NCBI GenBank assembly: GCA_022841745.1
Contig: JALHQW010000002.1
Coordinates: 118,520-182,519 of the forward strand
Direction: 5' to 3'
From: Saprospiraceae bacterium
GTDB lineage: Bacteria > Bacteroidota > Bacteroidia > Chitinophagales > Saprospiraceae
Length of the DNA stretch: 64,000 nucleotides
In this document: in pieces, positions 40,936 through 49,502 of the stretch
How positions within the stretch are numbered: position 1 is the stretch's first letter
Layout: each line of letters begins with the position of its first letter
Made by a program: the position numbers and the translations under genes
Notes under the pieces: generated by a model
Databases searched by the model: none
What the model saw: the letters and a program-made list of their open reading frames with translations, nothing else
Told to the model about the DNA's origin: nothing

Positions 40936-40992
40936 CAAGATTAGGGATCCAGCATAAATTGATGATTAAGCGGGGGTTAAGTTCTGGCTAAG
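40936..40992 (-). promoter_or_regulatory. Pho-box-like promoter of the KdsC-NeuB unit
   Basis: Minus strand: CTTAGCCAGAA, CTTAACCCCCG, CTTAATCATCA (40992-40960), one weak unit, then TAATCTTG (40943-40936) in the -7 position. The start codon is about 107 bases downstream. Confidence 0.7.
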
Positions 40993-41009
40993 CAGTGGTT
41001 TATTTAATG

Positions 41010-41819
41010 TTAAACCGCTGTCCAACCACCATCCACCACAAGGTTGGCCCCGGTCATATAGGCCGAGGCATCGCTTGCGAGGAAGAGGAGCGCACCACGG
41101 TAATCCGTGGGCTGCGCCATGCGTCCTAGCGATGTTCGGCGGCTGTAGTTTTCTACGAACCAAGCTTCCTGCCCGTTCTCCACGCCGCCCGGCGAGAGGG
41201 CATTCACCCGGATGCCCGCCTTGCCCCAATAGGCGGCCAAGTAACGGGTAAAATTGAGCACGGCGCCCTTTGTCGTCGGGTAGCTGGGGCTTTTGAAGAA
41301 AACTTGTTCGCCGTCCGGCTTGAGGTAGAGCGACTGGTCGGGTCCGACCATGCCGTAGGTGCTGGCCACGTTGATGATGCTGCCTCCCCTACCCTGTTCC
41401 ACCATTGCAGAACCAAAGATTTGCGAAGCAAGGAAAACCCCGGTCAAGTTAACTTCCAACGAGCGAAGCCAATTTTTCAAAGGGTAATTCTCAAATTTGG
41501 ACTGTTCGGCGGCCAGTGCGGGCGACTCGAATTTGTCGTCCACAGCGGCATTGTTCACCAGCACATCGAGGCACTCGTATTTTTTCAAAACAGCGTTGCG
41601 GCCCGTTCTCACAGAATGCGGCACTGCCACGTCGAGCGCCAAGGGCAGGTGATCTTCGCCAGGCAATTCTTCGGCAAGGTGGCGGCATTCACCGAGGTTC
41701 AGGTCGGCCACTACGACTTTTGCGCCCGCCGCTGCCAAAGCATGGCAATGCTGCCTGCCGAGCAGCCCCGTGGCACCCGTGACGATGGCGACTTTGCCTT
41801 CTAGGGAGAATATTTCCAT
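41010..41819 (-). CDS. Short-chain dehydrogenase/reductase (SDR) family protein
   Basis: 269 residues from ATG 41819. TGATGLLGRQH is the NAD(P)-binding glycine motif, DVLVNNAAV the NNA motif, NVAST and Y-P-T-T-K the catalytic Ser and YxxxK, and ALSPGGV the usual following element. A classical SDR, probably acting on a sugar or nonulosonic acid derivative given its neighbours. The open frame to 41879 is an extension with no conserved sequence. Last gene of the unit starting at 43798. Confidence 0.88.
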   Translation of the reverse strand: MEIFSLEGKVAIVTGATGLLGRQHCHALAAAGAKVVVADLNLGECRHLAEELPGEDHLPLALDVAVPHSVRTGRNAVLKKYECLDVLVNNAAVDDKFESPALAAEQSKFENYPLKNWLRSLEVNLTGVFLASQIFGSAMVEQGRGGSIINVASTYGMVGPDQSLYLKPDGEQVFFKSPSYPTTKGAVLNFTRYLAAYWGKAGIRVNALSPGGVENGQEAWFVENYSRRTSLGRMAQPTDYRGALLFLASDASAYMTGANLVVDGGWTAV

Positions 41820-41891
41820 GTTTTGCTGTTTGCTATTTGCTATTTGCCATTGGCTGGGCCAACAGCTAACGGCCAACATCCAATAGCCATT

Positions 41892-42029
41892 TCAATAATA
41901 AGACCCAATAGCCGGTATTACCTCGCTGCCCAGCAAGAAGAACATACCCGCCAGCAATACGAGCAGTGAAAGTACCCAACGCAACCTGCGCTCGGCCTTG
42001 CCCCTGTTTGTCAGTCGTTTTTTGTTCAT
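41892..42029 (-). CDS. Small single-span membrane protein (45 residues)
   Basis: ATG at 42029, stop TGA at 41894-41892. It has a basic N-terminus (MNKKRLTNRGKAERRLR) followed by one hydrophobic segment (WVLSLLVLLAGMFFLLGSE) and a short tail. The start overlaps the stop of the preceding membrane protein gene as ATGA (42029-42026), a classic sign of translational coupling, which makes this short frame credible. Positive-inside rule predicts the N-terminus in the cytoplasm. Function unknown; perhaps a subunit or stabiliser of the large membrane protein. Confidence 0.6.
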   Translation of the reverse strand: MNKKRLTNRGKAERRLRWVLSLLVLLAGMFFLLGSEVIPAIGSYY

Positions 42030-43798
42030 AAAATATGGGGCTGTGCAATTAGGCCACCTTCAACTTTGTACAGAAGCACTCGCCAAAACCGTCCCTCGAA
42101 CACCCCAGCAAGCCGCAGCCCAATCGCTGGGGCGTTTTCAATTTCTACCGCCGAAAACAAGTAGCAACTGCCCATGCCGCAGAGTGCCTCGGCATTGAGG
42201 CCGAGTTGGCAAATGGCCCGTGGCATGTTTTTGTTGCAAAGAAAGGCGTCGTAGTCCTTGCCCAGTTCGGCGGAATAGAGGTAGCAACGGTTTCCGAAAT
42301 GGTCGAACTCCTTTTGCACGCTGGCGTTTTTGGCCAATTCCGCCGCCATGATTTCCCGAAACTGGCGCTTGTACCTAAGGTCGTAGAGCGAGGCATGGCG
42401 GTCGAGGGTGAAAAAGCCGTTGTACTGCGCCACCGAGGGGTGCATGCCTAAGGAAACCACTCGATAGCTTTCCTTTGGTAGGCCGATGTGGCGGTCTATT
42501 TCTGCAAAGAGTTTTTCGTCGAAAAAAGCTTGGAAATTGGGCTTTCGGGGATGCCCGGTCAATTGGCGCAGGTTCTGTGTGAACTCGTCCTGGGCGAAGA
42601 TGCAGATGGCAAATTGCGCAGCAAGAAAGGCAATGGACAGCCGACCGTTCCACGCCGCCAATTGCCGAAGCACCACTGCGAACAGCACGAGCCATAGCAA
42701 TGGCAACAGCACGATGGCCCGCTCGAACTTGAAGGACTTCAGCAGTTCAAAATGCCCTTCGCCCAACCAGACGATGTAGTTGTAAAAACCATAGAACAGG
42801 CTGAAGCCCAAGATGGCCAGGAGCAGTTGGGCCACGGTTTTGTCCAAGCCGAAACGCCGCCAGGCCACGCCCACCGCCAGCAGGATGGGCACGCTCACGA
42901 ATACGCCAACATGGTAGTGACAGAGCAGGAAGGCAAAGGCCGACTCTTTCAGGCTATGCCAAAGGCTAAGGGGCTTGTTGTAGAAATAGTCGTATTCTGC
43001 CCTGTGGGAAATGAAGTCGCCGGGTGAAAGGGTAAGCTGGAACAATTGCCAATTCACCCCTACATAAAGCAGTGCCATCAGGCTAGTGGCCAGCAACAAT
43101 AATGCATTCAACTGCCTGTTTTTCAAGACATTGTATAGCCAAAAAAAGCCACCGATCGCCAATACGGGCAGCCCTGCCCAAACAAGGTCGGAGTAAAATG
43201 GGAAGAACAGCAGCACGAACCAAGCGGGGGGCTTTTGGCCATTTTCTGATTGTAGGTTCTTGAAGGCCCAAGCCACCCAAGGCAGCCCGGCCACCGACAT
43301 GCCGAGCATGGTGAAAACAGGAAGCCAGCCATAGCAAAGCGCCACGCCGAGCACCAACCAGGTGTGTTTGGAGTCAGGCAATACCGTTTTGCGCATCAAA
43401 AAATACATTCCTGAAAACGCCGCCAAATGCACCAACACGTAATTCAAGATATAGCCCCAGTACAACCCAAAAAGCCAGTGCCAAAGCGCAATGAACGACC
43501 AACCTGTCTTCACGGCGGCACGGGGGAGGCCGTTCATTACTTGTTCGATTTTTGCGCCAGCGGTATAATCGAAGGTCATGCCTGCGGCAAAGAGGTTTTG
43601 GTAGTCAATGCCTTCCAAGGTATCGTGGATGCGGATATAGGCTTCGTCCCAGAGGAGGATATAGGGCAGGAATTGCACCATCATCAGCAAAACTGCTACC
43701 GCCAATGCTTTTTTGCCATCATTGGCTGCGATGGAAATATACCTGCCTGTGGCATCAAGCTGGGTCGTAAGTGGCAATGTAGCAGTAGAATTTCCCAT
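42026..43798 (-). CDS. Polytopic membrane protein, DUF6044-like
   Basis: 590 residues, about ten to twelve transmembrane segments in the first 430 residues (LAVAVLLMMVQFLPYILLW, WGYILNYVLVHLAAFSGMYF and others) and a soluble C-terminal domain (about 435-590). DEAYIRIHDTLEGIDYQNLFAAG near residue 50, with acidic residues in the first loop, resembles GT-C glycosyltransferases and DUF6044 proteins. Probably transfers or polymerises sugars on a lipid carrier. It starts a unit with the small membrane protein and the SDR, behind a phased promoter. Confidence 0.75.
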   Translation of the reverse strand: MGNSTATLPLTTQLDATGRYISIAANDGKKALAVAVLLMMVQFLPYILLWDEAYIRIHDTLEGIDYQNLFAAGMTFDYTAGAKIEQVMNGLPRAAVKTGWSFIALWHWLFGLYWGYILNYVLVHLAAFSGMYFLMRKTVLPDSKHTWLVLGVALCYGWLPVFTMLGMSVAGLPWVAWAFKNLQSENGQKPPAWFVLLFFPFYSDLVWAGLPVLAIGGFFWLYNVLKNRQLNALLLLATSLMALLYVGVNWQLFQLTLSPGDFISHRAEYDYFYNKPLSLWHSLKESAFAFLLCHYHVGVFVSVPILLAVGVAWRRFGLDKTVAQLLLAILGFSLFYGFYNYIVWLGEGHFELLKSFKFERAIVLLPLLWLVLFAVVLRQLAAWNGRLSIAFLAAQFAICIFAQDEFTQNLRQLTGHPRKPNFQAFFDEKLFAEIDRHIGLPKESYRVVSLGMHPSVAQYNGFFTLDRHASLYDLRYKRQFREIMAAELAKNASVQKEFDHFGNRCYLYSAELGKDYDAFLCNKNMPRAICQLGLNAEALCGMGSCYLFSAVEIENAPAIGLRLAGVFEGRFWRVLLYKVEGGLIAQPHIL

Positions 43799-43811
43799 TT
43801 CCGGTGGACTG

Positions 43812-43868
43812 CAAAGAACGGACAGGGTGTTTACGCCGAATTTAAGGATGGATGAAGTTTTCGTTAAT
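43812..43868 (-). promoter_or_regulatory. Pho-box-like promoter of the DUF6044-SDR unit
   Basis: Minus strand: ATTAACGAAAA, CTTCATCCATC, CTTAAATTCGG (43868-43836), one weak unit, then GTTCTTTG (43819-43812) at the -7 phase; the start codon is 13 bases further. Confidence 0.68.
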
Positions 43869-43904
43869 CAATTGGCGAAAACCGGATTAGGGCCAAACAT
43901 GCGC

Positions 43905-44852
43905 TTAGTTAACTGCGAAGGTGACTGTCCGGCGCTGGAGGAACTGCCGCAGCCTGCCAAGTTCATCCGTGTTGATGAGGTCACAGCCGGATGAAAGCAT
44001 CTGGCCCCACACGGCCTCATCCTCTGGGCTGGCCCAAAGCCGCAGTTTTTTGCCTTCGCCGTGTACCAACCTAGCGAGGCGGCGCAAGACCTGCCATTGG
44101 TGTTCGGTGCGCTCCTGCCCCAGCACCTCCCAACCAAAAATGCTCGAAAACCGCTCGCTGACCATCGGCATGAGGTCGGGTGGGATGCCCTTGCCAAGGT
44201 CTTCGATGCGGCCATCGAGGCACATAAACGTGTTTTTTTCTTCCAAAATCTGTTGCACGGGCCTGTTGCCAGAAAGGAAAACGGTGATGGCCCGCTCTGT
44301 TTTCATTCCTTTTTTAAAAGACGTTAGCAAATGCTGATAGGGTTGGAGATAGGTTTTCAGTGCTTCATGCGTGGCGTCGGCCTCTGTCTTGATATCAATC
44401 ATCAGGTAGAGCGGCAGGTCGTCCGAGGGGAAGACGCTGCCGCCATTTGACCTGACTACTAAATCCAAAGGCTCAAGGTAGAGCGCCCGCAAGGTTTTTT
44501 CATTGGACGGCAACAACGGGCTGTTGTGAGAGACGTAGAGTTCTCCGCCAATAAGGTGAACGTCTGCTTCTATATATGTGAAACCCTGTTCAAGGGCATC
44601 GAAGAGTGGCCGCTCGTGTTCATAGTCATTGTGTGCGTGGGCTTGGAGCAGGGGTTTTCTGGATATGCAGCGTTGGGATTTTTGCCAAGCTGTGCTATTG
44701 GCCAGGCAAGAAGATTGCGTGGCGAGTATGTCCGTGACCTTGCAGAAGCCGTTCAGTGAAGCTGAAGCAGCAGTCTTCGTTTGCATGGGCGTGAAAAAAA
44801 CACCGCCGGAGTAGCTCGCCACGCAAAAAAACAAGAGATGTTTGAGCCTCAT
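43905..44852 (-). CDS. Glycerophosphodiesterase / PI-PLC-like secreted protein
   Basis: 315 residues with an N-terminal hydrophobic segment (LKHLLFFCVASYSGGVFF) and a spacer, then a TIM-barrel domain: LLQAHAHNDYEHERPLFDALEQ, YIEADVHLI, LYLMIDIKTEAD, ending GCDLINTDEL. HAHNDY and EADV are the general-acid and metal-binding segments of the GDPD/PI-PLC superfamily. It may cleave phosphodiesters from lipids, releasing glycerophosphate. Starts 9 bases after the HhH protein gene and shares its promoter. Confidence 0.82.
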   Translation of the reverse strand: MRLKHLLFFCVASYSGGVFFTPMQTKTAASASLNGFCKVTDILATQSSCLANSTAWQKSQRCISRKPLLQAHAHNDYEHERPLFDALEQGFTYIEADVHLIGGELYVSHNSPLLPSNEKTLRALYLEPLDLVVRSNGGSVFPSDDLPLYLMIDIKTEADATHEALKTYLQPYQHLLTSFKKGMKTERAITVFLSGNRPVQQILEEKNTFMCLDGRIEDLGKGIPPDLMPMVSERFSSIFGWEVLGQERTEHQWQVLRRLARLVHGEGKKLRLWASPEDEAVWGQMLSSGCDLINTDELGRLRQFLQRRTVTFAVN

Positions 44853-44861
44853 TGTCCCGAA

Positions 44862-45167
44862 TTATTCTTCTTCGCCTTCGGCGGCAACTACCTTGCCACC
44901 GTCGAGTTCTGCCTGCCAAGCTTGCAGTTCGTCCCACTTGCCTTCAGCGGCCAGGGATGCTTGCTGGGGCCAAGTGGTGGTGTCACGGAAGGAGAAGCCT
45001 GGGCCAGCTTCTGACATCAGTTCGTTCAGCGATTCGGCAGACATGTTGGCGAGGTCGGTGTAGGTGTGGATGCCCACGCCATTCATTACTTCGGCCACAT
45101 CAGGGCCAATGCCCTCAATTTTGGTCAGGTCGTCGGTTGCGACGGCGGTTGTGGTCATTTCGTCCAT
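44862..45167 (-). CDS. Helix-hairpin-helix domain protein
   Basis: 101 residues. DDLTKIEGIGPDVAEVMNGVGIHTYTDLA is a helix-hairpin-helix pair with the DNA-binding hairpin GIGP; the rest (TTWPQQASLAAEGKWDELQAWQ) is typical of a small 'predicted flap endonuclease-1-like 5' DNA nuclease' family common in Bacteroidota, whose nuclease activity is not shown. The Glu-rich tail is acidic. It shares a transcript with the following phosphodiesterase gene. Confidence 0.82.
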   Translation of the reverse strand: MDEMTTTAVATDDLTKIEGIGPDVAEVMNGVGIHTYTDLANMSAESLNELMSEAGPGFSFRDTTTWPQQASLAAEGKWDELQAWQAELDGGKVVAAEGEEE

Positions 45168-45218
45168 ATTCGATTTTATTTAAAAGGTGATGAATCAATC
45201 AGGCTTCAATATTCAAAA

Positions 45219-45263
45219 CAAGATATGACCAAAACATGAAGGCATTATTAAGTATGGGTAAAA
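45219..45263 (-). promoter_or_regulatory. Weak Pho-box-like promoter of the HhH-phosphodiesterase unit
   Basis: Minus strand: TTTTACCCATA, CTTAATAATGC, CTTCATGTTTT, GGTCATATCTT (45263-45220), with ATATCTTG near the expected -7 position but one base off phase. Confidence 0.5.
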
Positions 45264-45698
45264 TATTGGAAATTATTTGGGTGCTGCGAGATGGGAAATA
45301 AAAAATGAAATACTGCCTACGTTGATATTTCTCCACCGAAAACAACAGGGCTCACCTTTAAAAAATGAAGGCTGTGCATTTTCACCGTTTTGGGCTTCTT
45401 TGTCATGGCCTTTAGGCCATGACAAAAGGGATGCAGAAGCCTTCAAAATTTTTATGGGAAAGCCCTTCCGAAAACAAGCGCTTACTGGCCAAGACATACA
45501 CCATATTTCCCTAAAAGTTAACGGAGGATTTATTTAAACTTTAAATTGGTGACGGTCTTTTGTCCTATAGTTTATTGAGTGAGAGTAACGCAAATTAGTT
45601 TTGTAAGCAGTCATGTTTTCCTTTGGACATGGCTGCTTTTTATTTTATAGCTGCACGCATTTAAAATTTAAAATTCATAATAATCGTCTTCACCCAAT
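45264..45698. other. Gene-free spacer with one strong hairpin
   Basis: About 435 bases between an HhH gene and the terminator of the TonB receptor gene. The only clear structure is an inverted repeat at 45400-45425 (TTGTCATGGCCT with AGGCCATGACAA). Open frames on both strands (around 45273-45537) have no recognisable start context or composition. Confidence 0.45.
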
Positions 45699-45735
45699 AA
45701 AAAAATGGCGGCGGCACCAAAGATGCCACCGCCAT
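45699..45735 (-). terminator. Rho-independent terminator of the TonB receptor gene
   Basis: Read leftwards, ATGGCGGTGGCA (45735-45724) pairs with TGCCGCCGCCAT (45716-45705), with one G-U pair, and runs into seven Ts (45705-45699). Confidence 0.85.
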
Positions 45736-45762
45736 TTTATTTGCACTATATTTTGCCTAAAA

Positions 45763-48700
45763 TTAAAAAATATAGCGGATGCCCAATTGCGCCTGCCAAA
45801 CGCTATTCAGGGATATGTCCTTCGAGAGTGCCTCGGTAGGATATACACCGCTTGTTGGGGCAAATGTATAAATAGGCTGGTTCGCTGTGGTATCTGCCTT
45901 CACGAAGCGGAGGGGAAAGTTGTTGCGAACCACATCGGCCACGCCCCATTTGCTGCTGAGCAGGTTTCCGAAATTATAAAAGTCGGCCCTGAGTTGGATG
46001 GTGTGCTTGCGCTCCTTCACCTTCACAGAGAACTCCTGCTGCACGGAAACGTCGAATGTGGTCAACCAAGGTAGCAATGCGCCGTTGCGCTCGGCGTACT
46101 GGCCCTTGCGCTCGCTCAGGTAGTCGTTGTTGTCAACGAAGGCCATGAAAGCTGCTCGCTGCGCATCGGCAGTGGCAGTCACGTTGCCATCGGCATCCTT
46201 GATGTCGTCGAAAAGCAGTTCACTGCCGCTGTTCGGGATGTAGAGCAGGTCGTTGCTGGTGAGTTGGTCGCCATTCACGTCACCATTCACAGCAAAGGTG
46301 TAGCGGCCCTGATTGCTGCTCTGCATGAACACGGAGAAGGTAGTTGCAGCGAAGTCATAATCCAAACGGTAGGACAAGGCACCGATGATGCGATGGCGCT
46401 GGTCGAAATCGGAGAAGGCCAGTTCCTGCAGGTTGTTACCGAAGCGGCTTGGGTTGTCCCTCCAAGAAGAGAAGGCAATGGAGCCAGCTGTCATCAGGTC
46501 TTTCGACTCGCTGAAATTGTAGGCCAACATGGTGTAGAAGCCCTTCTTGAACTGGCGTTCCAACTTGGCCGTCAGGCTATAGGTGGAGCCTTCATTGGTG
46601 TTGGTCAGCACGATGGCGTCGGTGATTTTGTCGTTGATGCGAAGTGCATTGTTGGAGGCAGCACCAGTGAGGCCAAGGCCAGCGTAGGTTGGACGGTCAT
46701 CGCTGCCGGAGTAGGTAGCTTTTGATGGCTCCAGATTGGCATTGACGTAGTAAACGTTGTTCAGGTTTTTGTTGAAAATACCTTCCACTGAGCCTACGAA
46801 ATCGAATGGCAACTTGAAGTCAACGGCGAGGTTGGTCCTCCAAAGTTGCGGGAACTTGAAGTCCTGCTCGGTCACGGCGATGTTGAAGGTTGGCGGCGTG
46901 GTCGCATTCTCAGGGATATAGGCCGTCACGTCAGGGCTGAAGCGGCGGTTATACACATTGTTCAATGACTCGGAGCCGGTCAGGACACCGTTGTTTCCTA
47001 CTTGGTTGGAAATCCAAACGAAGGCGGGGCGACCAGCGAAAAGTCCTGTTCCGCCACGAAGCTGCAAGGAGCGGTCGCCCTTGATGTCGTAGTTGAAGCC
47101 GATGCGGGGTGAGAACAATGGGTTCGTCTTTGGCAGTTCGTCGGTACGGTACTTGACGGTTTTGCCGTCAGCGTTGATGAAGTTCATCGTGTCGAGCGCC
47201 GGGTTGTTGAGGGCCGTTTTGCCATAGATAGGCACGTCCACCCGGATACCAGCGGTCAGTTTCAGCTTGTTGTCCATCAATGCGATTTCATCCTGTATAT
47301 AAGCGCCCGGCTGCGCCACCTTGGTGGTTGCCGTTGGCAATGCGCCACCTTCAAGGGCAGAGTAGGTGAGGTTGTAGCGTCGAAGCTCCAAGGAGTCCAC
47401 GCCGTTCACGTCGTCATAAAAATCCTGCAATGAGTTGTAAATGAACTGGCCGTAGTAGGTCGGCGTGAAGGTATTGTCGAACTTGAAGTACTCAAAGTTC
47501 ACGCCTGCCGTGATGGTGTGCGCACCATTGTACATCGTGAAATTGTCCTGGAACTGCCAAGTATCGGTGTTCAGGCGGTTGTTCGGCGTAAACGGCTCGT
47601 AACCAAAGGTGGTGTAGTTGCGGCCGCCCTCCAAGATGTCCACAAGGGGGAACACGTCGCCGCCACTGCTGCGGTAGTCACGGTTGGCGGTGTAACCAAA
47701 CTGAACCTTGTTGGAGGCTTTGGTGCCAATCATGGTGTTCAGCTCGAAGATGCCGGAATAGATGTCGTTGTTGATGACGTAGTTGGAGTTCGAGAAGTTG
47801 AGGGCAAAGCCGTTGTCACGGCGGTTCTGGAACGAGCCACTATTGCTGGTAAGCACGTCACGGGACGACTTCAGGTAGTTGAAACGAAAGCTGAGGCGGT
47901 TGGATTTGTTCATATTGTAGTCCAATTTCACCAGTGCCTTGTCGCTCTGGGTGTTCAGGAGGTAATTCTCATAATCTCCTGGGTCGTAATCAAAGCGGTC
48001 AATCAAGAACTGCTTCAAGCCATCGAGGTCGGAGGCGAGCACCCGGCTCACGTTTTCGCCCTCCACGCCCCGGTCGGCTACCCAAGAAGTGGCGGGATCG
48101 TCACGGCGCTCTATCTCCGCATTCACGAAGAAGAACAGCTTGTTTTGGATAATGGGGCCACCAAGGCGGAAGCCAGTTTGTTTTACGCTGAAATCGTTCT
48201 TGGTGATGGTGGTGGTGTCTGCCTTATCGCCAGCCAGTGACTCGCTGCGGGTGTTGTAAAACACGGAGCCTTCTAACTTGTTGGTGCCTGAACGGGTCAC
48301 TGCATTCACGCCAGCGCCCGTGAAGCCACCTTGGCGCACGTCGTAGGGGGCGAGGTTGATTTGTATTTCGTCAATGGCCTCCAAGGAGATGGGCGAGGAG
48401 TTCGTCTGGCCGCCTGGTGCACCTGCGAGACCGAAGCTGTTGTTGAAGATAGAGCCGTCGAGCGTCAGGTTATTGAAGCGGCTATCCTGGCCGGCGAAGG
48501 AGACACTGTTGCCAGTGGTGGCGGCCACGCTGCTGGAGCGGCTTTGTGGTGTAAGTCGCACAAAGTCGTTGAGGCTGCGGCTGAGGGTCGGCAGCGAGTT
48601 GATGGCTTCTTTCTTGATGTTGGTGGCTGCGCCCGTGCGCTCCGAGTTGAGGATTTCGTTTTCAACGGCCACCACCACCACTTCGCCGAGGGTGGTGCCT

Positions 48701-49047
48701 TCCTGGAGCTTCACGTCGAGGCGGAAGTTTTGACCAAGGCCGATGTTGACGTTTTCCAGGATATAAGTCTCGAAACCCGTGAAGCTAACCTCGATGCGGT
48801 ACGGGCCGCCAATGCGCACATCGGGGAGGTTGAAGCGGCCATCATCCCTTGTGGCTGTGCCATAGAAGCTGCCGGAAGGGATGTGCGTGGCAGTCACGTT
48901 GGCACCTGGTAGCATCTCCCCTTTTGCATCGGTGACCTGACCCAAGAAACTGGAACTTTGGGCCATACCAGCTGTTGAAAAAATTGCAAGAAAAATTAAT
49001 GCCATGAACAGCCTCATAGCATTGGAAGGTGTGAAGTTGCATTTCAT
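45763..49047 (-). CDS. Oar-like TonB-dependent outer membrane receptor
   Basis: 1094 residues. Signal peptide (LIFLAIFSTAGMAQ), carboxypeptidase-regulatory domain (FLGQVTDAKGEMLPGANVTAT, 32-115), then a plug domain (ERTGAATNIKKEAINSLPTL, NNLTLDGSIFNNSFG, YDVRQGGFTGAGVNAVTRSG) and a long barrel ending AQLGIRYIF. The plug with IQINLAPYDVRQGGFTGAG is typical of Oar-type receptors. Such receptors import large ligands or assist secretion. The gene is far downstream of its promoter (49326-49382), leaving a leader of about 270 bases. It follows the di-heme peroxidase and PhoX genes and shares their regulatory signature, suggesting a role in phosphorus acquisition. Confidence 0.9.
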   Translation of the reverse strand: MKCNFTPSNAMRLFMALIFLAIFSTAGMAQSSSFLGQVTDAKGEMLPGANVTATHIPSGSFYGTATRDDGRFNLPDVRIGGPYRIEVSFTGFETYILENVNIGLGQNFRLDVKLQEGTTLGEVVVVAVENEILNSERTGAATNIKKEAINSLPTLSRSLNDFVRLTPQSRSSSVAATTGNSVSFAGQDSRFNNLTLDGSIFNNSFGLAGAPGGQTNSSPISLEAIDEIQINLAPYDVRQGGFTGAGVNAVTRSGTNKLEGSVFYNTRSESLAGDKADTTTITKNDFSVKQTGFRLGGPIIQNKLFFFVNAEIERRDDPATSWVADRGVEGENVSRVLASDLDGLKQFLIDRFDYDPGDYENYLLNTQSDKALVKLDYNMNKSNRLSFRFNYLKSSRDVLTSNSGSFQNRRDNGFALNFSNSNYVINNDIYSGIFELNTMIGTKASNKVQFGYTANRDYRSSGGDVFPLVDILEGGRNYTTFGYEPFTPNNRLNTDTWQFQDNFTMYNGAHTITAGVNFEYFKFDNTFTPTYYGQFIYNSLQDFYDDVNGVDSLELRRYNLTYSALEGGALPTATTKVAQPGAYIQDEIALMDNKLKLTAGIRVDVPIYGKTALNNPALDTMNFINADGKTVKYRTDELPKTNPLFSPRIGFNYDIKGDRSLQLRGGTGLFAGRPAFVWISNQVGNNGVLTGSESLNNVYNRRFSPDVTAYIPENATTPPTFNIAVTEQDFKFPQLWRTNLAVDFKLPFDFVGSVEGIFNKNLNNVYYVNANLEPSKATYSGSDDRPTYAGLGLTGAASNNALRINDKITDAIVLTNTNEGSTYSLTAKLERQFKKGFYTMLAYNFSESKDLMTAGSIAFSSWRDNPSRFGNNLQELAFSDFDQRHRIIGALSYRLDYDFAATTFSVFMQSSNQGRYTFAVNGDVNGDQLTSNDLLYIPNSGSELLFDDIKDADGNVTATADAQRAAFMAFVDNNDYLSERKGQYAERNGALLPWLTTFDVSVQQEFSVKVKERKHTIQLRADFYNFGNLLSSKWGVADVVRNNFPLRFVKADTTANQPIYTFAPTSGVYPTEALSKDISLNSVWQAQLGIRYIF

Positions 49048-49325
49048 GTTATGTAGTTTAATTAGTGAAAATGGACGGGCGTCATGCCCTCTTATAAAGA
49101 AAAATAGACAAAGAATAAGGCGTTATTACGACTTGGTGGGAGAGGGTGAGGTACTACTCAAATCAGTCCAGCAATCATCAGCAAAGATTGCTAAACTTTC
49201 AAAATTTGCATTCAAAATTGCTGGAATTGTTTTTAAAATAGTTTGTTAGGTAGGGTCCAAATTGAGTAACATCGTCAATGTACAGGCTGTGTCAACACTC
49301 TCCTATATGCTGAATTAATTCGGGG

Positions 49326-49382
49326 CAAAAGTATTAAGGACTTCTTTGTTCAATATTAAGCGAATATTACAATGAGGTTAAT
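49326..49382 (-). promoter_or_regulatory. Pho-box-like promoter of the Oar-like receptor gene
   Basis: Minus strand: ATTAACCTCAT, TGTAATATTCG, CTTAATATTGA, ACAAAGAAGTC (49382-49339), then a unit CTTAA carrying TACTTTTG (49333-49326), a perfect TAnnTTTG -7 element 27 bases after the start of CTTAATATTGA. The following 278 bases up to the start codon hold no open frame I can support; they are probably a long leader. Confidence 0.75.
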
Positions 49383-49423
49383 TCTGTGTATTGGGCTGGC
49401 ACCAACTTTAAATGCCTTCACCT

Positions 49424-49470
49424 AAAAAAGAAGATGGGGTGAGAGGAAAAATCACTTTCCCCTCACCCCA
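49424..49470 (-). terminator. Rho-independent terminator of the di-heme peroxidase gene
   Basis: Read leftwards, TGGGGTGAG (49470-49462) pairs with CTCACCCCA (49443-49435), followed by TCTTCTTTTTT. Confidence 0.7.
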
Positions 49471-49502
49471 CGTAAAGTAGTTGCCTTTCTATTTTTTACG
49501 GC

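Noticed and set aside
45273-45537. Open frames on both strands in the spacer
   Set aside because: No start context, no recognisable composition; the plus frame ends in non-conserved sequence and the region carries a hairpin.
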